The translations under genes and the position numbers were made by a program. From Litoditis marina (taxonomy: Eukaryota > Nematoda > Chromadorea > Rhabditida > Rhabditidae): a DNA stretch of 64,000 nt. Location: NCBI GenBank assembly GCA_964036275.1, contig OZ038438.1, forward strand, positions 10,611,321-10,675,320, written 5' to 3'. A model generated the notes under the pieces. It saw only the letters and a program-made list of their open reading frames with translations. It did not search any database and had not been told where the DNA came from. This document shows positions 58,836 to 64,000 of this stretch, piece by piece. The stretch's first letter is position 1; each line of letters starts with the position of its first letter.

Positions 58836-59837
58836 CATGTCACTTAGTTAGTTTACAATTGTACCATATTTCTGATTTATCACAGATTACAAAGTATATA
58901 CCTTGATGTAACAGTGTTTATATTGCTCTTCTAGCCATGACTCGGTCATTCTTACGGATCCGTTCTCTTGTCTCTTTTATTACTAGGAGTTTTCGTAACC
59001 CAACAAGACACATATTCGGGTACTCCACATGAATTTTGAGAGCATAGCTGATAAATGCGTTTCTCACTGCGGCGAGTAGCGAGCCATTTCCCAACTTCTG
59101 TGAACTATAGTTACGTGAACCGGTGGAATTTTAAGTACATTTACTTTTCATTTATTTATTCTTGGTTATGCTTTCTAATTGAATTTCCATCCGAACTGCG
59201 CGATTGTTGAAATATACAAGAACTAATAGCGTAAGTGAAGTCTCTTGTGCCTGTGAGAAGTATTATTTTCAAAAAGGGTATAACACGTTTCAAATATCAT
59301 CTGCCCATTCATTTTTCGATAGGTTGGTTTATATGTGATGTTGGCGATATTCTATTAGCATGTACACATTCCATTGGATTGTTGTGATGACTTGCGTAAT
59401 TGTTTATATATGTACTTACTGATTCTGTTGTAGGATATTTATTTAACCTATGGAAAAGAATCTGAACGATATGCTCATAAATATTTTGTAAATTACTTGA
59501 AATAAATTCAACAACAGGTACCAATGTTTTTGCCACTGTTATTTTAGCCGCCAATGCTTCTACTTAAAACAGATTTGGTCAGTTATCAGTGTTCGGGGAG
59601 AGAAAACCGAAAATTCGGGTTTCAAGAAATAATTCGAAGAGAATACTTTGATATAGTATGGAGTATGGAGAATATTCAGATGTTGGAATTATACTCTATC
59701 TCACCCGCGTGTAGACTCATTTAAATACAGTGTGTGTTTTTAAATTGTAGTCAACGCTGTTAAAAAAACACGATATTGTAAGTGTGTCCCCGTATTGTAA
59801 GCAGTTCTATGAAGATTTTTTTGTCAAACAATTATCT
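58836..59837. other. Intergenic stretch without a supported gene
   Basis: 3' flank of the gene ending at 58835. No clear AATAAA was found close to the stop and no coding exon is visible. Confidence 0.4.
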
Positions 59838-60092
59838 GAAATGTATTGTTTGTTTTGTTATTAGACCGAACACGTGATATGGTTTACTTCTGTGCTGACA
59901 TTTGTGCGATCCGCCGTCTTTAGAGCCTGAAAACGGTGATTTCCGGCGCGACTGTATCAACTTTATTGTAGTTTGTTTACTGATGCCTTTTTCAGGCTCT
60001 GAACACGGTGGACCCGCCGAAACATCTGCAAGAACCCTCATATTACCTGGTCTTTGGTCTAATAAGGAAACAAGTAATATGCAATACATATC
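59838..60092. mobile_element. ~255-bp foldback element
   Basis: Left arm ATGTATTGTTTGTTTTG..TTATTAGACCGA and right arm (inverse) ATGTATTGCATATTAC..CTTATTAGACCA pair; the inner arms TTTAGAGCCTGAAAACGG and its inverse CTTTTTCAGGCTCTGAACACG pair as well. Open frames on both strands are consequences of the palindrome. Confidence 0.7.
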
Positions 60093-60748
60093 ACAAAATG
60101 CCGAGGTGCGAAGAAGATGGGACATGAAGAATTATCTGAAAGTTTGACTGCAGACTACAGAGAGCAGATTTCTCAACCAGATTCCAAATATGCGGTATTG
60201 GTAATTGTTGTTCGATTGAAAGATTTATCAATCCATGTAGCTGTATACGACTACAGTTCTTCGTAATGTTAGCTTAGCAATGTGGGCCATCTCGCCACGA
60301 AAGTCGCGCAGATTTCGATGACATACTCGATGGAAGTTGGGATTAAAACTAGTTCAATCGCTGGCCGCTGACTGCATACCGGCAACTGCTAGAGAACCGG
60401 AGGCCTTTGTAATAAGCTTAAATTTCTTGGATCGGGCACCCTATCGTCTGGTATTATTGGTCTATTTGCAGTCCGACTCATCTTTCGACTAATCGAAAAT
60501 AAACCACGCACAAAGGACAAAGGCTAATCAAACTGGAGGAATGGTAAACAATTGCCTTCCCGTCACCCCTGTTATATAACCCTTTCTTTTTCGCTCAGTC
60601 GAACTTTTTTGTGGAAAGTGAAAAAAGTTCTGATTTGGATTTCCAAAGTGTTCTAATAAATGTGGGCACTAGTTATAACATTATTGCGTCACATCCGGCT
60701 GTTCGTTAAATTAATCGTCATACTTTCGCATTCAACTAGTCAGGTGGG

Positions 60749-61399
60749 ATGGACACACCGCATAAAGCTATGAATAGTGAGTGCCAAATTTATAAATTTC
60801 TGTCTCGCCGGAATCGAACCTGCAAGCAAAAGTTTCGTGGCAGGGCGCTCACCGCTGCTCTATTAGAGCACATGGAAGGTAATCTTTGGAATCGGAGATG
60901 TGTGCGTACACAGCGAAAAGTGAGATATACAGTACCCTCACGCCCTTCCGTTGGCGACGACTATAGTAGCGTCTACGAGGTTAACGAAAACGGTTCCAAG
61001 TTGGTTGCTATAAAAGTGGCTAACTGATTAATCTACACCGGATTTCTTGTGGAATTGACTGACGAGACTGAGAAAGCTACTCGGGAATTTCTGGTACGGG
61101 TACGAACAAGTCTTCGTTGTAGTTTGGTTTCGATCTACGCCGTAATTTATGAATTTATGCTGAAAAGCCACGGGATGAAACTACAAACACAGGGGGATAA
61201 GACAAACACCGTATGGGCTTCGTTTGGAAACAGCCATCGAACCTGTACCCAAGTTGGTCTTTGGCGATCAGCTATTTTTAAGTTACAAGCCGATTCGGAG
61301 CATGAGTACGTTGCGTATTCAAAATTCCTCACGATTGGTCTTCGTCGCGTAGCCCACACATCCAACAACCTCAATCACAAACTTGAAATTGGTATATGA
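60749..61399 (+). pseudogene. Decayed reading frame with a protein-kinase-like N-lobe pattern
   Basis: A 216-codon frame, open except for one TGA at 61025-61027, begins at ATG 60749 and ends at 61399. The middle reads VGDDYSSVYEVNENGSKLVA then IKVAN. This has the outline of a kinase glycine loop and VAIK motif, although the loop has GDD where GxG is expected. It is followed by ELTDETEKATREFLVRVRTS in the position of a C-helix, and later VSIYAVIYEF. No catalytic HRD or DFG motif is seen downstream. The first ~40 codons overlap a tRNA-like sequence on the other strand, so the 5' part may be accidental. Best seen as a remnant; kinase identity is a guess. Confidence 0.3.
60802..60875 (-). other. 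tRNA-like pol III box pair
   Basis: Minus-strand A-box TAGAGCAGCGG (60852-60862) and perfect B-box GGTTCGATTCC (60810-60820), 31 nt apart, with CTGCCACGA where an anticodon loop would fall and GCGAGACA after the T-arm. No matching 5' acceptor strand is present, so it is a tRNA relic or a SINE head. Confidence 0.5.
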
Positions 61400-63211
61400 G
61401 CATTGGGAGTACTATTTTGGTATAGTATCGCTTGGAGATAAATCTCTTCATGGTCTAGAATCGGCGTTTTTAATCTCGAAAAAATGATCTGGAAAAAGAA
61501 GATTTTATATAATTGAGCGATAATCAAAAGACTCCTGAAATAATTGTTCCACCCTCACAACTTTATGTGTATCATATTACTTCAAACAAAAATTTGGACT
61601 ATCGCAAAGATATTAAATTACGTTTCTTATGAATCGAATTTGAGGAATAATAGAGAAAACATTTCTGTGCAATGTCTCTATCAAACTACAAATTAATTCA
61701 GTTTCCCAGGCAGAGAAAGATTCGAAATTCGCATCTCCATCCGTCGCCTTTGTTGTTGCCATGACTGAATTGATTTTCAATCCGTCTTAGCCGACTAAAT
61801 GCATTTTCTTCTTTGTCTAGCAGTTTTCCACAGTTCGCAAATATTCCACTTCTTCTTCAAATGTAAAATAATACAGTTATAGTTTTTGTAAAGCATTGTT
61901 TGCTCGGATTGCAATGGTGACGGCGGATGATTGGGCACATAGCCGGCCCCATATGTGCCGCGGCTGACTCATATAGGTTTTAACGCGAACAGACGAATGG
62001 CGCGAACCGAAACAATTTGAATGATGAATATTGTTTATCGAATTGCCATTTTAAAAAATATCTGTGCGCGTAATAATTCTGCTATCCTGCTCGAATTCTA
62101 GTTTATTTTAGTTTCACACGATACGATTTATCTTTGTTTGGGCTCGATGTATTGACAAAGTAGCACCGCTGTTTTTGCTATGCAGCTGGGGGTCACAGCT
62201 GGAATACCATTCTTCGATCAATAACAAGACAACTCGATATTTGCATATTGTTTTTTTTCAATTGGAAAATATTCTATGAAGATGGAATGTTTTATTTCAA
62301 CTGATAGTTTACATCTGTATCGATTTGTCGGCCTCTATATCTCCATATCTTGCGCTTACTCACAATTGAACTCCAACCATTCCAAAACACAAGATATATT
62401 GTCCACGGTTTTTTGGTTTTTAGTCAGTTATCTTATTCCTCATCCTAACTAGATATATTTGAATGCATCCTGTTAATGTAGTTAAGTTCATGTTCTATTT
62501 TAGAATAGGCGATATTTAACGTATTCACTTTGATTCATTTTCGTATATTGCATTCTAAATATCAGATTGGGAACAGTTGTTCGTAATGATAACCCGTTGC
62601 TTTTTTCTGTTCTGAAATTGTGGAACTGAAACAACGCAACATCTCTTTCTTCTTCTAAAACCCCTGTTATTTCTTCAATCCATTCTTTCCATTCTTGAAG
62701 TACATTACCAGTTTGAAAGGAAATTCTAGAAATGATCAATGAACATTGATCATTTTTAGAGTTTCTTTCCTTGGTACGTGTAGGGTGTATTCTATCTATA
62801 CAGTTGGCTCGCAAGCGAGGGGTCTCGGGCGGGGGAGTGAATAGGCAGCAGTCACCACCAACGGTGTGCTCATTCCAGCCGTGAAAAACAGTTTGCCTTC
62901 ACTTTTGCTCTATTTTGTGATGCGGGGACGCGTGTCTGATTCATTCGTCTTATACTGGAACTCAAACAAACCGTCGCCCTGCCTCCTCACGCAACACATT
63001 TCTTTTCAATAGTGCGGAACAATTGAAACTCCCATCGTCTTGTTCAATAACTCAATACTCACTTCATGTTAGCAATCCATTCGTTCCATAGGTAAAACTA
63101 TGTCACGATTTACAATACAAGTCACCATTTGGTTCAAATGGATGAGTCTCTTATAGTCTTATGCGATTTAGGTTTTACGTGAGTATTTAGTTCCGCTATT
63201 AATTTTGTTCA
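61400..63211. other. Intergenic region upstream of the exchanger gene
   Basis: No splice-bounded coding exon is convincing; a minus-strand open frame at 62500-62814 has no recognised motif. The last 600 bp hold a GC-rich patch (GGGTCTCGGGCGGGGGAGTG near 62820-62840) and are the likely promoter region of the gene starting at 63237. Confidence 0.4.
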
Positions 63212-63220
63212 TTTTTTCAG
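63212..63220 (+). promoter_or_regulatory. Candidate SL trans-splice acceptor
   Basis: ATTTTTTCAG sits 16 nt before the ATG at 63237, the distance and sequence expected of a nematode spliced-leader acceptor. It could also be an ordinary intron acceptor if a 5' non-coding exon exists. Confidence 0.5.
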
Positions 63221-63236
63221 AACCGAATCCCTCAAT

Positions 63237-64000
63237 ATGTTGCAATTATTGTTGTTACTCTTCAATTTCATCACACCAACAGTTCAAGGTGAGTAATGCT
63301 GTATCCGCAGGTTGGGCATTGGTGAGACCTCACGAAGCTTTGAGATTGTTGTTATATCCAGAATAGTTATCTAAACAGCCAGCTGAATTTAGTCCAGACT
63401 GATTCCATAGGTTTTTGTGAGTTAGTATAAGTCAGTATAGTAAGTTTTATCTCTCGATTCTGAAGACGACGCAAATGCTTGTTTTTAGAAAAACATAATG
63501 TCTGTATTCAGAAATGTCCCAAGAACTTCTGTTGGATGAAAATTCAACAGAACAACGGGAAGCAGCAAACGACATGTTTCGAATAGATTTCTCTCACACC
63601 GGTCATCCACTTGCTATCGTTTGTAGCATTATGCTCATTGGATTTCTGAAGCCAGGTAATATTAGCCTATTATTCATGTTTCTTGTGTAGACAGACAAAT
63701 TCCACTTGTATAATGTACACTAACAACTAGCATGATTTTTCTGAATCATCTCATGTGGGTAGCAGTCTTTTTTCTTTCTGTCTCCAATTTTTTGATGTTT
63801 TCAAAGTATCAAACTTTCACTATCAAAGCGCAAGGCTTAAAATCATGCGTCCGGGATGGCAGATGAAACATCCTAGATATTACGATCAAAATAGCGTGTT
63901 AGAATATATATAATATGTGGTTAAACGTAAATCTTTCAGTTTTCGAGAGAGTTCATGCTATTCCCCATTCGGTTATGTTGTTAATCTTTGGTATCGTCAT
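63237..64000 (+). CDS. nhx-like: Na+/H+ exchanger (NHX family), 5' end
   Basis: Exons 63237-63288 (signal-like MLQLLLLLFNFITPTVQG), 63512-63655 and 63940-64000 (running off the window) join in phase 1-1. After an acidic extracellular stretch (EMSQELLLDENSTEQREAAN) comes HPLAIVCSIMLIGFLKP then FERVHAIPHSVMLLIFGIV. This is the pattern of the first membrane spans of cation/proton exchangers of the NHE/NHX type, where a hydrophobic helix is followed by a 'P..S..LI..G' helix. These proteins exchange Na+ for H+ across plasma or organelle membranes and set pH. About 85 of the expected 600-700 residues are in view, so family assignment is moderately firm and the paralogue is unknown. Confidence 0.62.

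Noticed and set aside
59832..60147. Overlapping open frames on both strands
   Set aside because: Generated by the two pairing arms of a foldback element; no splice sites or motifs.
60802..60875. Functional tRNA gene
   Set aside because: A- and B-boxes are present, but the acceptor stem has no 5' partner and the T-stem has a mismatch.

Overview
The window looks like a rhabditid (Caenorhabditis-like) nematode nuclear chromosome. Genes are cut into many short exons with GTRAGT donors and TTTCAG-type acceptors, there is a candidate SL trans-splice acceptor just before a start codon (63220), introns and intergenic DNA are full of small foldback elements, and the left side is a satellite/repeat block. 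There are two 200-base assembly gaps (3770-3969, 29674-29873). Identities of gene families were judged by eye from translated motifs; no database search was possible.

Left third (1-16370) is repeat-only. Positions 1-3769 are a 30-bp satellite with a higher-order period of about 1324 bp. After the gap comes a 1.7-kb GC-palindrome-bearing element (3970-5704), then five related 1.3-1.6-kb modules and one short one head to tail (5705-13274), about 1.3 kb of plain DNA, and a second copy of the 1.7-kb element (14640-16370). Nearly every unit ends in the same layout: a perfect hairpin whose stem sequence differs between units while the 3-nt loop stays TAC, then an A-run, then a conserved ~55-nt tail with TTTATAATATATAG. 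Many more hairpins in the block have triloops TTC, TGC or TAC, all TNC on the + strand and therefore GNA on the - strand. This is the most unusual structure in the window.

Middle left (16380-31400): a foldback element whose ~110-bp arms carry a C2H2-like zinc-finger exon, a poorly resolved gene with a CCHC-type zinc knuckle (17595-21465), a 0.7-kb polypurine minisatellite, then six exons of a NOB1-type 18S rRNA-processing factor (21962-24943). The catalytic PIN part and the final exon of NOB1 are not visible, and two exons are each one base short of keeping frame. From 25 to 31.4 kb there are only weak exon-like fragments and foldback repeats.

Centre (32962-49377): three leucine-rich-repeat (eLRR) genes in tandem on the minus strand. 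The middle gene (18 exons, ~780 aa) and the right gene (14 exons, ~590 aa) encode type I membrane proteins with signal peptide, LRRs, a Cys cap, one transmembrane helix and a short tail; the left gene has only its first four exons and appears truncated.

Right (50547-64000): a small two-exon, two-helix membrane protein (minus), an eight-exon plus-strand gene whose last intron is 5 kb and is filled with transposon relics, including a clear hAT-like element with an 8-bp target duplication, a decayed kinase-like reading frame with a tRNA-like relic inside it, and finally the 5' end of a Na+/H+ exchanger (NHX family) running off the window. The genes are not obviously functionally linked; the eLRR cluster is the only family array.
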